A DNA stretch of 64,000 nucleotides, taken from assembly GCA_022570795.1 (NCBI GenBank), contig JAKUDP010000011.1:682001-746000 (forward strand), read 5' to 3'. The notes under the pieces are model-generated. The model ran no database searches. It saw only the letters and a program-made list of their open reading frames with translations, and was not told the origin of the DNA. The stretch is from Sphaerulina vaccinii (taxonomy: Eukaryota; Ascomycota; Dothideomycetes; Mycosphaerellales; Mycosphaerellaceae). Made by a program: the position numbers and the translations under genes. Positions 41,917-53,068 of the stretch are shown in pieces (the first letter of the stretch is position 1; the number at the start of each line of letters is the position of its first letter).

Positions 41917-43536
41917 CTACGGCTTGCCTGTCTCCAGCAGGGGGTTTCTCTCGCCCTCGCCACTTATATATCGCGAGACTGATTGTAACAGGGCCGGATT
42001 TCTATGGTCTTCCAATTCCGCCCACCACTCTTCGACGTCCTCTTCGACAGCAATTGGTGAGTTGCGGAAACCTCGAGGAGGGCCGAACTCTCCACCCCAG
42101 ATCGTGAAGAGACCTATATTGCAGTCTTTGGAATCATTCTTGCGCGATCGCAGAATATCTATAGTATGTGCAAAGTTGCCTTCACTAAGATGAATGCTGT
42201 AAAGTCCGACGCTGCGAAGGTTGAAGCGAGTCGTCTGGCCAAGAAGAAGTTCCAGGTCCGAACTGGATGTATCGATGTGATTGAGCGTGACATTTCTGAG
42301 AGCTCCGGAGTTGAACTGGCGCAGAACGGAACCTGCCTCGTAGTATAGGTCTGCAGCTGGGGTACGACGGTTGCCATTGTCACCACATACTCTGAAGGTT
42401 CCCATGTCGAGGGATACGGATTCGAGCTTTGGGCCTGAGCATACTGCGCCGAGGTATCCGGAGATTATCTTGCAGCGCCGCCTAGAAATGCGTTTGTTTC
42501 GATGAGGAGTGCAATTGCCGCCGTCTAGTTTGAAAGATCCGATGGTTTGACAAGCCAGCTGTAGATTTGACCAGGTTGTTGTTGCATTCTCCGAGGAGCC
42601 AGAGAGGACTTGTTTGAACGATCGCATCAATGGAAAACAGCCGACGCTCAATGCATGGAGTGGTGCCTTCACTCTGTGGCATGCGATTGGGAGCTCCACG
42701 AGGATTCTTGCTGGCAGCAATTTGGCTTTGATCATCTCCGCGTCCAACCACCCATTAGATCGGAGCAATTGTGGACGGAGCAGGTTTTCGTCGTCGGCAA
42801 TAGCTAAAGCATCTCCGTTATTCGAATCTTTGGTGCGGCGGCGGTCGTCGATACTCATCACCCTAAGATGCTTGAAGTGCGACATAGCAGTTGCAATACT
42901 GTTGACGAAGGAGCCATCACGGATGACTTCCTCCTCTTCTTCCTGCTTGAGCCTGTAGGCTGCGAAACAATCGAGCAGCAGCGCTTGAAAAGAGGCATTG
43001 GCAGGTCGACAGGCATATTCTTGAAGCCCCGCACACTGACGCCAGCTCTGCGCCATGTGTAGGAACTTTCCCCAAGCTGCCCTGAGACTATGATATTGGA
43101 CTGCTTTAGGAGATTGATCGTCGTATTCGTAGAAATCAAACTCTGTATAGTAGCTAATATCATTGATGTATTTCCGCAATTTTGCTTCAGCGAATTCACA
43201 ATAGCGGCCAAGGTCGGTGGCGATTGCTTTTGGTCGAAAAGCTAAGCTGAGGTTTACTGCCCGCACACCTCTTGCGATCAATGGGTTGCGCATGAGTTGG
43301 TCGATGCGAGTCATGGTCCTTTTACTCAGGTCTCCGTAAAAGACAGGGCAGATCAGGCTACTGGCAACCTTGTTGAGGTTGTGGCATGTAAGCCGGCAAG
43401 CTTGTAGTGTAGGAAGTCCGTCCTTGGGATGCTCAAATGAGTGATAGAAGGCATCATTTTGGCGGACAGGGACGCTTTCGAAATCGGCCAAGATGAGGAG
43501 CATAAGCTCAGGTGGGAGATCCAGCAGGCGCGCCAT
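41917..43536 (-). CDS. F-box domain protein
   Basis: 539 residues, intronless, ATG 43536. The N-terminus LLDLPPELMLLILADFE matches the start of an F-box (LPxEL), which recruits Skp1 in SCF ubiquitin ligases, and continues with LQACRLTCHNLNKVAS as the second helix. The remainder looks like a divergent leucine-rich or solenoid substrate domain (SLDMGTFRV, NVTLNHIDTS, SVGLYSIHL near the C-terminus). Genes of this kind are numerous and lineage-specific in filamentous ascomycetes. The substrate is unknown. Confidence 0.8.
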   Translation of the reverse strand: MARLLDLPPELMLLILADFESVPVRQNDAFYHSFEHPKDGLPTLQACRLTCHNLNKVASSLICPVFYGDLSKRTMTRIDQLMRNPLIARGVRAVNLSLAFRPKAIATDLGRYCEFAEAKLRKYINDISYYTEFDFYEYDDQSPKAVQYHSLRAAWGKFLHMAQSWRQCAGLQEYACRPANASFQALLLDCFAAYRLKQEEEEEVIRDGSFVNSIATAMSHFKHLRVMSIDDRRRTKDSNNGDALAIADDENLLRPQLLRSNGWLDAEMIKAKLLPARILVELPIACHRVKAPLHALSVGCFPLMRSFKQVLSGSSENATTTWSNLQLACQTIGSFKLDGGNCTPHRNKRISRRRCKIISGYLGAVCSGPKLESVSLDMGTFRVCGDNGNRRTPAADLYYEAGSVLRQFNSGALRNVTLNHIDTSSSDLELLLGQTTRFNLRSVGLYSIHLSEGNFAHTIDILRSRKNDSKDCNIGLFTIWGGEFGPPRGFRNSPIAVEEDVEEWWAELEDHRNPALLQSVSRYISGEGERNPLLETGKP

Positions 43537-43916
43537 ACTGTCGCCACTTCGGAATGTGTGGTATAGCCTGGTCTGCGGAGAGCGTGCGATCGCGTGGTAG
43601 ATCGCCGTGGGCCTGAAATAGGATTGCGATGGTACCTGAAGCCCGGCTGTCTTGTCGCGGTCAGCCTTGGTTGTTGTTAGGCGCCGGCGACGACCAATTT
43701 CTCCAGTCCTTGCAAGAGTAGAGCTCAGGTTGTTCTCGAATGGAAGAAGAATGGTGTGTGTCGGCGACGCAGTCTTCTCTCGTGACGCCAGACCGAAATT
43801 TCAACTCGGTGTGGATGCCACACTTTGCTCGGTACGGCAGGCCCAGTACCAGACAGTGCACGCATTAACTCCTAAGGCATGCTGTCCACAATTGACTTCC
43901 AGCATATACTATGCTT
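43537..43916. other. Intergenic, no gene seen
   Basis: Upstream of the F-box gene and downstream of the Arg-rich gene. Confidence 0.45.
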
Positions 43917-44537
43917 TCAATGCGTACTCCTGACCAGACTCAATCGCCCCTTCCTATCCTTCTGCACTCGTACCACATTCCTCGGCGGGCTCCTCGCTCG
44001 TTCGTAGACAACTTCTCGTGGTCCGTACCTCTCCTCATCATATACCACAAGCTCAGCAGGAGGCTTACTGCGACGCCTATCTTCATACATATAATCTCTT
44101 TCCGGCCCTCGACGGAACTCCTCTTCCACAATCAAACCTCGCTCGCTGCCATAACGAGACCTTGATCGCCGAAAATCATCTTCAACAATGACTTCCCTCT
44201 CACTACCATAGCGCGATCGCGGCGCCTCACTCGACGCTCGTTCTCTGTATCGATATGCAATATCTCGTTCTTCAGCTGCTCGATTCTCATATCGATATGC
44301 CTGCTTTTCTGCTTCCAAAGCTCGAATCTCATCGTTGATGTCTTGGACTGAGCGATCAGCGCCAGGACGAGCCAGGACCAGAGAGCCTGCGTGGGAGTGT
44401 CGACGTGATCGTTTCTCGTATTCTAGGTCATTTAGGCGATCGATGAGGTCTGCTCCACGGCGAGCTGGTCGACTATAGGATCGTGAGCTGGTTCTGCTGG
44501 CGAGCGATGGCTCGACTGTGATAATGCGGGCGGACAT
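43917..44537 (-). CDS. Arg/Glu-rich low-complexity protein with internal repeat
   Basis: 206 residues, single exon, ATG 44537. Extremely rich in Arg, Glu, Tyr and Ser; probably disordered with a short coiled coil at about 65-100 (INDEIRALEAEKQAYRYENR). An internal duplication SRYGSER-(E/G)-(V/L)-IVE-(D/E) occurs at about 106-120 and 127-141. A PPAELVVYDEERYG segment follows. Proteins of this kind are common in Pezizomycotina and have no assigned function. RS/RY content could suggest RNA contact; that is inference. Confidence 0.65.
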   Translation of the reverse strand: MSARIITVEPSLASRTSSRSYSRPARRGADLIDRLNDLEYEKRSRRHSHAGSLVLARPGADRSVQDINDEIRALEAEKQAYRYENRAAEERDIAYRYRERASSEAPRSRYGSEREVIVEDDFRRSRSRYGSERGLIVEEEFRRGPERDYMYEDRRRSKPPAELVVYDEERYGPREVVYERARSPPRNVVRVQKDRKGRLSLVRSTH

Positions 44538-45486
44538 GGTACGCTACTTCTGCTGGAGGCGTGGCAGATGAATGTATGGGAGGAAACGAAACATCGTCCC
44601 CATGGGAAATGAACGGCATATCTGCTGTTTCGTAAAGCCCTTCACGTCATCGTCTCTGCCAGGGTCATTGCAAGGCTGAAGTAGTTGAGACGGTTTGACG
44701 CTTGTGATCTTGGCTAGATGGCTGGGAGGCTGGGGTGGTCACTGGTGACGCTCGACCGCGGAGCAGTCCCTTCACCAACATGACCATTTTTCCGGGAGTC
44801 CATGGCCTGGCTGTCACAGAACGGTAGCCTCATCGTGAGGAGGTCGTCTGGAAGGCCTGACAGAGTGCTCAAGTACTGGCAATCAGAGAAGAGAGAACAT
44901 CATAGGGACGCGAGTTCAGCGCACGAGCCTTGTCCGGTAGGGTGTACAGACTATAAGCAGGAAACGCCAGCCAGAATGCAAGAGAAGGGGAAGAGACGAG
45001 ACGAGAGTAGGAGATGTTGTAAGGTGGACTTCAAGGTCGTACAGATCTGCTGGCATTTCTTGCGTGTCACCCTACGATTGGCTTGTGGTCTGTGTTTCTT
45101 GCCAATCAGTCCTAACATCAATCTCTATCAGCTCCCACCAACGACTATCTCATAGCGCAGATCAAATATGCATCGTGGGCATGTTCGCGTTCGCTTCCAA
45201 GGTTGTTGGCAGCAGGAACCATTTCACAGGCTAGAAGACTCCCTGGTCAAATAATCTTAGCATTTCTTCCGCCCTTTGACTCCAGCCTATATGTATCTGA
45301 AAGCTTTCCTGGACCCAACATGGCAACAGCTAATCCCTCAAACATGCCGCACTGGCAGCAATCATAGCACGAATGTCGACAATTCTGCTTGCCTTCCTTC
45401 CTTGGCGCACTGCTATGAACTCAAAGCACCTGCAGACAGAAATAACAGTCCATTCTCGAACAACATCCCACAACGCGGTTGACAGC
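44538..45486. other. Intergenic, no gene seen
   Basis: About 950 bp upstream of the Arg-rich gene; open frames are short and unsupported. Confidence 0.4.
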
Positions 45487-45751
45487 TTATGGAATCCAGC
45501 CCCACTGTCCATTGCTCCCTCTCGAGAAGCAGTTGCCTGGGCGAAGTCAGTGGACGGAGTCGGAAGGAGACCCAGGCAATGACAAGGAACGACATACGCT
45601 TGTATTGCCCACATATCTCGTTTGTGGGTGGGCCACTAGGAGGTGGTAAGCAGCCAGCGTGCTTGACTCGTCCGCAGGGAGATACCACCGGCTTCTGAGG
45701 CAGGGCGAATGCTGTTGAGATTATGAGGGCGCAGATTATGAGAAGCTTCAT
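45487..45751 (-). CDS. Small secreted Cys protein, 67 residues (effector-like)
   Basis: Exon 1 45598-45751 (ATG 45751), intron 45537-45597 (61 nt, GTATGT donor, CTGAC branch site, GCCCAG acceptor), exon 2 45487-45536. Signal peptide at 1-16 (MKLLIICALIISTAFA). The mature peptide of about 51 residues has four Cys (26, 34, 47, 54), enough for two disulphides, a Pro-rich loop (PPPSGPP) and ends GQWGWIP. The splice is well formed and the unspliced frame would give a long hydrophobic nonsense tail. No family recognised. Such peptides are candidates for apoplastic effectors or antimicrobial proteins. Confidence 0.7.
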
Positions 45752-46952
45752 CGTGGTCAAGATTGCTTGCTTGCTGATTGATCGGTCGGTTCTGGAGATT
45801 GTGAAGGACTGAATGAGCACTTGGATACCTGCGAGTTGAATGAAGTTTATACTGTCGTCGCCGGCATGGCATCGCAGATTGTTTCTGATGCTAGCGGTGC
45901 CAACTTCATGGCATTGTGGGATTGCTGTTCGCACTACCTCGCATTCCTTCGGATTCCTTCAGTCGTTCGCGACCTTACCGCGCGACTGCGGGAGCGCCGA
46001 GTCTGGAAATGAGTAGTTGTATACCATCTTAAGGTATAGTCAAGTCTTGTTTGGAGCTGCCGAAATGTACACGCTGTAGTGCCGCATATGAATATGAGTT
46101 GAGGGAAGTTGTCAGCGTGCATGCTCTTCCACATTAGCTACAGGTTTGCTAGACTACTCACGCCTCCTCAAGAGCTTGACATAGCATCGCAGCAAGCACG
46201 ACGACGCCGGATACTCAAATAGCCCCAGTCGAGAATGGCGCTCGGCGCCTGGCTGCACCATCAGGCAGAAGTAGGTGGACTTCTTTAAGTATGTCGATGC
46301 TTCATGTTATTGATGCTGTAGCAATTGCTAGCCTCCAGTCGAAAAGCATCTAGTATGGTAGACGCAGACAGATATTCGCAGCAGCAAGCCATGCTCAGAA
46401 CATGCTCCTGTTCCATTATTCTGCATGCGTCGCACTTGTGATGAAGGTGGCGTGTTTGATTTAGCTTCGCCTTGAACTGATAACAGGAGAGGTGGTTCCG
46501 AGATCTGCTCTTCTACAATGGCAGTTCCACGGCCTCACCGTATTGAGATGTTTTTGAGCTGAGCAGCGATGGACTGGTGAGTCTGCGCGTGAGGTGGTGG
46601 GAGAGGAAGGACGCGGACACAAATCTAAGCGCTAAATATGCCATATCCTTGTCCTTGCCTCCGCAGTCTTCTAAGATTAGGCATAGCAAAGGATGAAGCC
46701 GGTGTCAATTACTGTTCGCCCTCGAGTCCTCGTTGATGGGAATGTTGAGATGCCACGACGACATCGCAAAAGTCTGTGTGCTGTTCTGATGAAAACATTG
46801 CAGATCGAGGGAGAAGTCCAGAGAGAATACCCGACAGAAGAGGAATCTGAATTAAATAATTGATGAGGCTTTGGGTCGTGCTTAGTCAAATAGTTTCATA
46901 TCTTAGCATTTCATATGGCACCTCGAGATTCTTTCATCAAACAACATTCAAC
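45752..46952. other. Intergenic, no gene seen
   Basis: 1.2 kb between divergent genes; no coding evidence. Confidence 0.4.
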
Positions 46953-47528
46953 ATGTCGAACAATAACACATCCGCCAATACAGACGTCTTCGCAGATGTC
47001 CTCAATCTCGAAGATCAATACTACCAAGAAGGCTACTCACTGGGCGTCGCAGATGGCTCCAAATCCGGCCGAATAGAAGGCCGCCTTTTCGGGCTTCAAA
47101 AAGGCTTCGAGAAATTCCTGGAAATGGGAAGATTGAATGGGAGGGCTGCTGTTTGGGAGGCAAGATTACCTACATTATCACCAGGCCAAGAATCAAGAAG
47201 TCTGCCTCAACTGAGTGGCAATGAACGACTTCGAAAACATGTCGAAAGACTTGCTGCGTTGAGTGATCCAAATGACCTGAGTACGAAGAATGATGAAGAC
47301 GATGTTAGTGAGTTCGATGATCGGTTGAAGGATGCTAAGGCGAAGGCGACGCTGATTTTGAGGATTGTTGGGGAGGATGATGTTGTTTCTGCCAAGACTG
47401 AGGATGGTGATGCGAAGGATGTGAGAGGGAAGGCGCTGCGAGTGAGGAGGAATGTCAAGGAGGACGGAGTGGCAGGAAGAAATACGGGAGAGATGGAGGA
47501 TTTCCTGGGTTTGCCGAGCAGGAGCTGA
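46953..47528 (+). CDS. LTO1: Lto1 (ORAOV1-type, Yae1/Lto1 complex)
   Basis: Adaptor that with Yae1 delivers the cytosolic iron-sulphur assembly machinery to the ABC protein Rli1/ABCE1. 191 residues from ATG 46953 (MSNNNTSANTDVFADVLNLE). The family's repeated G-x3-G pattern is clear at about 30-65: YQEGYSLGVADGSKSGRIEG and LFGLQKGFEKFLEMGRLNGR. The C-terminal half is acidic and lineage-specific; the usual terminal Trp is not present, the last residues being GLPSRS. An upstream in-frame TTG start is ignored. Confidence 0.85.
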   Translation: MSNNNTSANTDVFADVLNLEDQYYQEGYSLGVADGSKSGRIEGRLFGLQKGFEKFLEMGRLNGRAAVWEARLPTLSPGQESRSLPQLSGNERLRKHVERLAALSDPNDLSTKNDEDDVSEFDDRLKDAKAKATLILRIVGEDDVVSAKTEDGDAKDVRGKALRVRRNVKEDGVAGRNTGEMEDFLGLPSRS

Positions 47529-48219
47529 TCTGGCCGATTGCGTGGAGGTTCGACTTTCATGAACTGGACTGGACTGCAGCAATGGTACTTCTCGTTACGA
47601 GCGCTTTGGGACTGGAGACTACTCTGATGGCCTTTCCCTTGGCCTGCTTCGTGCCCTACGGAGCTCGTGTCACCACTAGCATCAAGTGCGTGAGAAGATA
47701 GGACTAGCAGGAAGACACAAACAGCCTCAAAGCGCTACTGAACCACCCATGGCACTTACGACACCGTATCTCAGGTTCTCTATGGCTTCGTAATCGCAGG
47801 AGTGAGCACCGTAGTAGCTTGACATAGAGGCGGGGAGTATACAGCTCAATATCGTTCGCCCAAAGGCGCAATGGCTGCGCCGCCGAGCTCGGGCCTTCGC
47901 ACATGAAGGTCCATGTTCGACGGCGGCAGCTCATCTGCATCACGTGCTACCACGTTAGCAGGTTGTATGATGTATGTCTCACTTCTCTCACGGAGACCCC
48001 TGAGTCAGGCACTAACAACCTCAAAGGTAGTGGTTATCATTCCAGATTTTGAGAAGTTCACTTGTGAACGATATTGAAATCTTCTGGCAACCCCGGTGTA
48101 AGCATTCTCGCTATTATATACTGTGGGACATAAGCTAATCAGAAGCAGTCGAATCCGGGTACGACCTCAATTCTTTTGCTGTCTCCGTGTCCTTTTGCGG
48201 CACAGGAGTGTTGCTGCTA
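47529..48219. other. Intergenic, no gene seen
   Basis: Between LTO1 and the HET relic; nothing supported. Confidence 0.4.
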
Positions 48220-48926
48220 CTATTTTCAACGATTACATAGAGAAGACTCGTGCGAGTGGAGTCTGCAAAAAGTTCCTTCGGCTTTCTTTTGCTCTAAAGT
48301 CATATATCATATTGCGAAAGTACAGCCAGGCAGGATTGGCCCAAAGATCAAAGTTCTCTTGCGAGTCATCGATACGATATCAGATCACTGCATGTGTATG
48401 GGGGTATGCTAAATGAATAGCAATTCGATCAATCTGTCACCTCATATCCTATGCTTTGGTAGAAGCAACAAGCCATGATAGATACCTGCCGGGCTCTCTC
48501 ATCAAGGTCTTCTTGATAAACGCAAATAGCATCAACCCATAGCCGTTGAGAAGTGTTCATGCCTCGACGTACAGTCCTCAAGGCTTCGTGCAGTTCTTCG
48601 TCACTTTCAGAGTCGACTGGTGCTCGTCTTGCAGAACAGTGATAGCCGTAGGATTACTTGCAGCGCCCTATACATAAGACAGAGCGGCATAAGTTGGATA
48701 TACCTCAGATCCTGCTATGCCAAGGTCCTCGTGATGGAGCCGTACATGAATAGTGACCAGCAATGATCCAGGCAGAGCGAATCTCATCGTTCTCCTGCCT
48801 GAGTGGCCGGTATATGTACTTAGGCTGAACTTCGTGTTGGCGCGGAGATTGTCTTGTCAGAGAGTCTTCGATGGACATTTCTTGCCCGTGCGAAAGCGTT
48901 GAGTCGCTCTTCGACGGACGCATCAT
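48220..48926 (-). pseudogene. HET-domain (heterokaryon incompatibility) pseudogene
   Basis: Order of blocks matches a HET protein N-terminus: KYIYRPLRQENDEIR (to 48777), then after a frameshift near 48776 LPGSLLVTIHVRLHHEDLG, then PTYAALSYV with TAG at 48668-48670 where the invariant Trp is expected, GAASNPTAITVLQD, a second frameshift near 48615, and LHEALRTVRRGM and RLWVDAICVYQEDLDERARQ (to about 48476), the HET signature. A fragment LARVFSM near 48250 may be the later part. Intact HET domains trigger cell death on recognition of non-self alleles or other signals. Three or more lesions make this a dead copy. Confidence 0.75.
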
Positions 48927-49314
48927 GTTTACGGAACTGAGAAGTCCTGGAGACTCGAGAGCTATCCGATAGATTGCCCGCAGTCGCTTAGATTAAGCGA
49001 GCGACATGGGCTCCACGAGAGACAGCCCGGTGTGACATCCTTCCTGTAGTCACGGCGAGCCAGAATCAGAGTGAGTGCTTTGAAAAGAAGACGAGCAAGT
49101 CCAGTTGTTCATGTCTGCAACGAGCGTTTGCTCTCTTGAGGCTCTGGTGTAGCATCAATCGCCGTCAGTGAGTTGAACCATTACATATTACGTGGTAAGT
49201 CGAGAAATGCTAGAACAGCTGTCACGAAATGCGTATGCTCATTATGCCCATGCTACGAACGACTTCATGTACTCATAATCCTCGTCAATGCTTGTCGCAG
49301 GTCGTGCAAAAAGA
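48927..49314. other. Intergenic, no gene seen
   Basis: Upstream of the HET relic and downstream of the Sok1/Tcp11 gene. Confidence 0.4.
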
Positions 49315-52263
49315 TTACACTCCCCGCTGTACAATCTCTCCATACCAACTCCCATGACTCTCCCAATCAACCCTAGTAACTCTCTCCAATGTATCAACAA
49401 TAACTGCAACGTGGGGCACAAACTCTGCCATACCGCTAGCAGCCAACTTCTCAGAAGCAGAGCTTGCGGCTCGCACTCGATCAGCACTACTCTCAGCGGA
49501 GAGTCTGCTCAATATATGCGTCTTCAATCTTTGAAATACGACCTTCAAAACAGGATCAGTGAAGCGGACGCCGCTCACTTGTCCAGTACTGATGACGCTG
49601 ACCTGGGCAGCTTGAGCAAAGAAGCGGTTTATGGTACCCTGCACGGAACGTTTCGTGACTTCGGGCATGTTGTGCGCTGTTTCCAGAATTGAAAAGGCTT
49701 TCTGTGCTGTCGTGAGGTCGTCTGTGTTACCCGCATTCTCGTACGGTTCTGTAGAAAGAAGAGTCCAAAGCCTGCCAGCCTCGTTCTTCCACTGACTTCG
49801 AACGTCGCGCCTGAGAAGGTTCTTGGTTGTGAGCAGGATGGCACCAATGACTGCAATCCTGATGGCCTTGGCTCTCAGCTTCTGTAGTCGCTCCAGGTCA
49901 AGATGGAGTGTCTCGGGGCAAGCAGTCTTATCTAGCTCATTTGACATCAAGGTGAGATCGACCAGAGCATGGGTATATATCTTCTGCGGCGAAGGTCGAT
50001 CCGCTGGATTTCGCACGCTATCCGGGTCTCTACGATCTGCCTCAGCTTCTAACAACTGCTGCGACTGACTCCACCAGCGCTTGGTGTTCGTCAGAGTGAT
50101 GCGATGAGACTCCAGTTCTCGCCGAAACAATCGTGCTTCGTAGCCAGCGGCTTCTTTTGCCAACGTGGGAGCCCGTTGCATGATCATGAAGTTGGTATAG
50201 TCCAGGCTCAGGCTGTCAACCATGCGCAGGAGCTTGAAGAGCTTTTCGATCATGTCGTCAAGTTCATCGTTTTCAGTGCGCAGGTTCTCGGCTAGAGCTT
50301 TGACTTCTTGGTCTCTGAAGGGCGCACACAGCTTGGGCAGCAGGTTCGCCATAAAGCCGAAGAATCCAGGGTAGCTAAAGACACCTTGCTGGCACTGCCG
50401 ATTGATGTTGTCTAGATCCAGTGCCTCAGAAATCATCTTGTGCATGTTGGTCTCCGGCTTCAGCATACGCAAGAGCTTCTCTTTGATGTTCTCTGCCGCA
50501 GAGAGTGTCCACCGAGCGGAGTTTCCAGCTTCGAATCCAGCTTTCATGCTGTCGCAGATGCTGCGATACATCTGTGCCCGCAAATCGCTGTTTTTGTCTT
50601 CGAGCTTATAGTCCTTGTCGATAGCAAGTTCGTGCGTCAAGACACGATTGCTTGGCATTCTGGTGAACAGCTTGTTCAGCTCTCCTGACCCAATCGGTGT
50701 AGGTGCGAAGGCGGCGTCCTCCTCCACTAGGTCAGAGGAAGAGGCAGCAGCATCGGGAGAAGGTTCTACACCCCGTGGTCTCACTTCAGAGGCTGGTCGC
50801 TTCTTTGGCCTTCTGCGACGGCTCTCTCTAATAGCCTTCTTGATCAAGAAGTCAGCACGATCTGGACCGGCGAGCTTCCTTATCCTGCTCAGGAGCATGA
50901 CCTGATTGTCGCGAATACCCTCTCTGTAATCGTTGGCGACTTCGCCACGGGTGTCGTCCTTGACAGTCAGCCAGATGGCATCAAGCTGAACGAAAGAGGC
51001 GACCATGCCTTCGATCAAGATACTGGAATCTTGGAGCCTCCAGGCAGCAAACGCCGAGGTGTAGGAAGTGTAAGCCTGGTTGAGGGTCTCGTGTTGAGTA
51101 TCATTTGCAGTGAAGTTGTTCCATGTATCCAGCCTGGCGACCGATGCCTCGAAAAGACTGATCAGCTCAGAGGCTTTCGAGATCAGGTCCGATTCCTGAG
51201 CCCCCGTCTTGTTAAGCAGAACGGAAATAGGATGTCCGACGATCATGTATGCGCTAAGGAACGTTTTTGTATTCAGCGCAGCATTGCCATCGTCCAGATC
51301 TTGCAATCCAAGGTGCATAAGGATAGATGTAGTGGCTTCTATCACATCCGGTCTGGCAATCAAGGCAGTCATATCCTCGAAAGAGGTGTTCCGAGCCGTC
51401 TCAGCATTCAGAGAAAGATTTCTATATCTGAGGACCGGTTTTCGCCTCTGGTAAGACTTCCAGGCACACCGAATTTTATCAGCAGCTGCTGAGGTTCGTG
51501 CACTGTCAAAAGACTCGGTGATCTCGTCAACAATCGCATCTTCCTCAATGTCGGCCACTTCCTCTAGTACAGCAAGGTTCTTCTCACTACTGGTGCGTCT
51601 GGCTCTACGCGCTTGAATGTTTCTCTGATACTGTGCTCGTCGCCTCTCAGCCTCAGCATGGCGCTGTTCCATTTCGAGACGCTGTCGGGACTCTTCAGCC
51701 AGCTTCCGGTCCTTCACCTCCTCCGCAATGCGCTTCGCGCGTGCCACTTCCTCTGCACATGTTGCCGCTACCTTGGCAAGATGCTTCTCTTTGGCTACTT
51801 GTGCGGCCAGAGCACGTTCTTCGCTGTTTTCCTTGCCTCGTGGTGCTGCTTTGGCCAGAGCAGCTCGTAATCGTACTTGTTCTGCATGAGCAGCTCGATC
51901 TGCCAGTCGCGCTTTCCGCGTTTCTATGATAGAGGCTCGACGGAGGTGTTGAGCAATATATGTAGACTGGCAGCCTCCCGTAGAGCTCCTACGTATCGAC
52001 GAGCGGCCAGAGGTATGCGAATGCGCCTGCGAGTGTGCAGATGACAGCGAGTTTCGTCGCGAAGACGCTGCTGAGGACTTGCGGCGTGTATACTGGTTGC
52101 GATAGAAGCGAGCAGCAATATGTGCAGGAGGCGCGTAGACTTCGTGGTGGTCCTGATCCGTCTCTGTATCGTCGGCCATGTCGATGTTGATCATGTCTGG
52201 CTCTTCGTTGGCATAGTCGCCGTCGCACTCGCGGAGCGGCTGTGACATGGTGGAGTCCGTCAT
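49315..52263 (-). CDS. SOK1: T-complex protein 11 family (Sok1-like)
   Basis: 982 residues, intronless, ATG 52263. Yeast Sok1 suppresses loss of PKA; the family has a predicted helical Tcp11 domain. Residues 1-110 are acidic then Ser/Arg-rich and disordered; 115-250 form a long charged coiled coil (KAAPRGKENSEERALAAQ, EEVKDRKLAEESRQRLEMEQ). An IQ-like segment (ADKIRCAWKSYQRRK) is at about 282-296. The Tcp11 domain occupies about 560-960: DSMKAGFEAGNSARWTL, LLRMLKPETNMHKMISEALD and FMANLLPKLCAPFRDQEV are typical. Cytosolic; likely a signalling scaffold. Confidence 0.87.
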   Translation of the reverse strand: MTDSTMSQPLRECDGDYANEEPDMINIDMADDTETDQDHHEVYAPPAHIAARFYRNQYTRRKSSAASSRRNSLSSAHSQAHSHTSGRSSIRRSSTGGCQSTYIAQHLRRASIIETRKARLADRAAHAEQVRLRAALAKAAPRGKENSEERALAAQVAKEKHLAKVAATCAEEVARAKRIAEEVKDRKLAEESRQRLEMEQRHAEAERRRAQYQRNIQARRARRTSSEKNLAVLEEVADIEEDAIVDEITESFDSARTSAAADKIRCAWKSYQRRKPVLRYRNLSLNAETARNTSFEDMTALIARPDVIEATTSILMHLGLQDLDDGNAALNTKTFLSAYMIVGHPISVLLNKTGAQESDLISKASELISLFEASVARLDTWNNFTANDTQHETLNQAYTSYTSAFAAWRLQDSSILIEGMVASFVQLDAIWLTVKDDTRGEVANDYREGIRDNQVMLLSRIRKLAGPDRADFLIKKAIRESRRRRPKKRPASEVRPRGVEPSPDAAASSSDLVEEDAAFAPTPIGSGELNKLFTRMPSNRVLTHELAIDKDYKLEDKNSDLRAQMYRSICDSMKAGFEAGNSARWTLSAAENIKEKLLRMLKPETNMHKMISEALDLDNINRQCQQGVFSYPGFFGFMANLLPKLCAPFRDQEVKALAENLRTENDELDDMIEKLFKLLRMVDSLSLDYTNFMIMQRAPTLAKEAAGYEARLFRRELESHRITLTNTKRWWSQSQQLLEAEADRRDPDSVRNPADRPSPQKIYTHALVDLTLMSNELDKTACPETLHLDLERLQKLRAKAIRIAVIGAILLTTKNLLRRDVRSQWKNEAGRLWTLLSTEPYENAGNTDDLTTAQKAFSILETAHNMPEVTKRSVQGTINRFFAQAAQVSVISTGQVSGVRFTDPVLKVVFQRLKTHILSRLSAESSADRVRAASSASEKLAASGMAEFVPHVAVIVDTLERVTRVDWESHGSWYGEIVQRGV

Positions 52264-53068
52264 GCGATAAGGATAGTTGAGTGGTCAGTCGCAGGTGATC
52301 TCAGGTCGTTCAGGTATGCGTAGGGAAGTTGTCTGGTCGAGGGTCGAGTAAGAGTGGCTGGCAACAAAGGAAGTCGTCATCCGGATCGTGCAAGATCTCA
52401 GCAGACTGACTAATGGGACAAGGGCAGCATGGTATACTGCTTCTCGCTAGAGATCCACACCATGTGATTTCATTGTGTGACTGTTGATTGTTCTCTTTCA
52501 CATGCGAGATGCGAACGCATGCAGCTCTCCATTCCACGCTGCACTGAAAGCGGCTTCATACCGAAGCTTTGAGACGGACTCTCGATCTGCGCGGGCTCAG
52601 CTCCGATGCCATGAATAGCATGTGTATGCCAGCCTCCGCCACGTGCACATTAACAGGCTGATTCTTCGGTTGTCCCAGATGATGAACGAAGTGTTTCCGC
52701 CGACTGGCCAGATTTCGCATCGGCGTCAGTGTAGATGGAACAGACGGAGCTACGTGAGAAACAAAGGCGGTCAGTATGCTCGCTCAGTGGGCAAGGCGTG
52801 CGACCAGAACAGGCAGAGTCAGAGACACTGCATCACGAATGAGGTAATATAGTCGCAGGCATACGTTCATCATGCCTATAAACATTGTCGAACTCTCCTA
52901 AACGCTCCCAAAGCATATGCACAACTCGTCAACGCACTCATTAGATCTGTCAAAGCTCTTCTTCATCGTCTCCGTCCATCATCTGCTGTCTGTCTGGACG
53001 TTCTGTCCTCTGCGCCACGTAGTCTCATGTGGTACTACCCTCCCTTTCCACATCATAGATGAAGCCGC
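52264..53068. other. Intergenic, no gene seen
   Basis: Upstream of the Sok1 gene and 3' of the PLDc_N gene; no coding evidence. Confidence 0.4.

Noticed and set aside
48080..48180. Possible tRNA (sequence with GTCGAATCC near 48150)
   Set aside because: No cloverleaf could be drawn; T-stem and acceptor stem do not pair.
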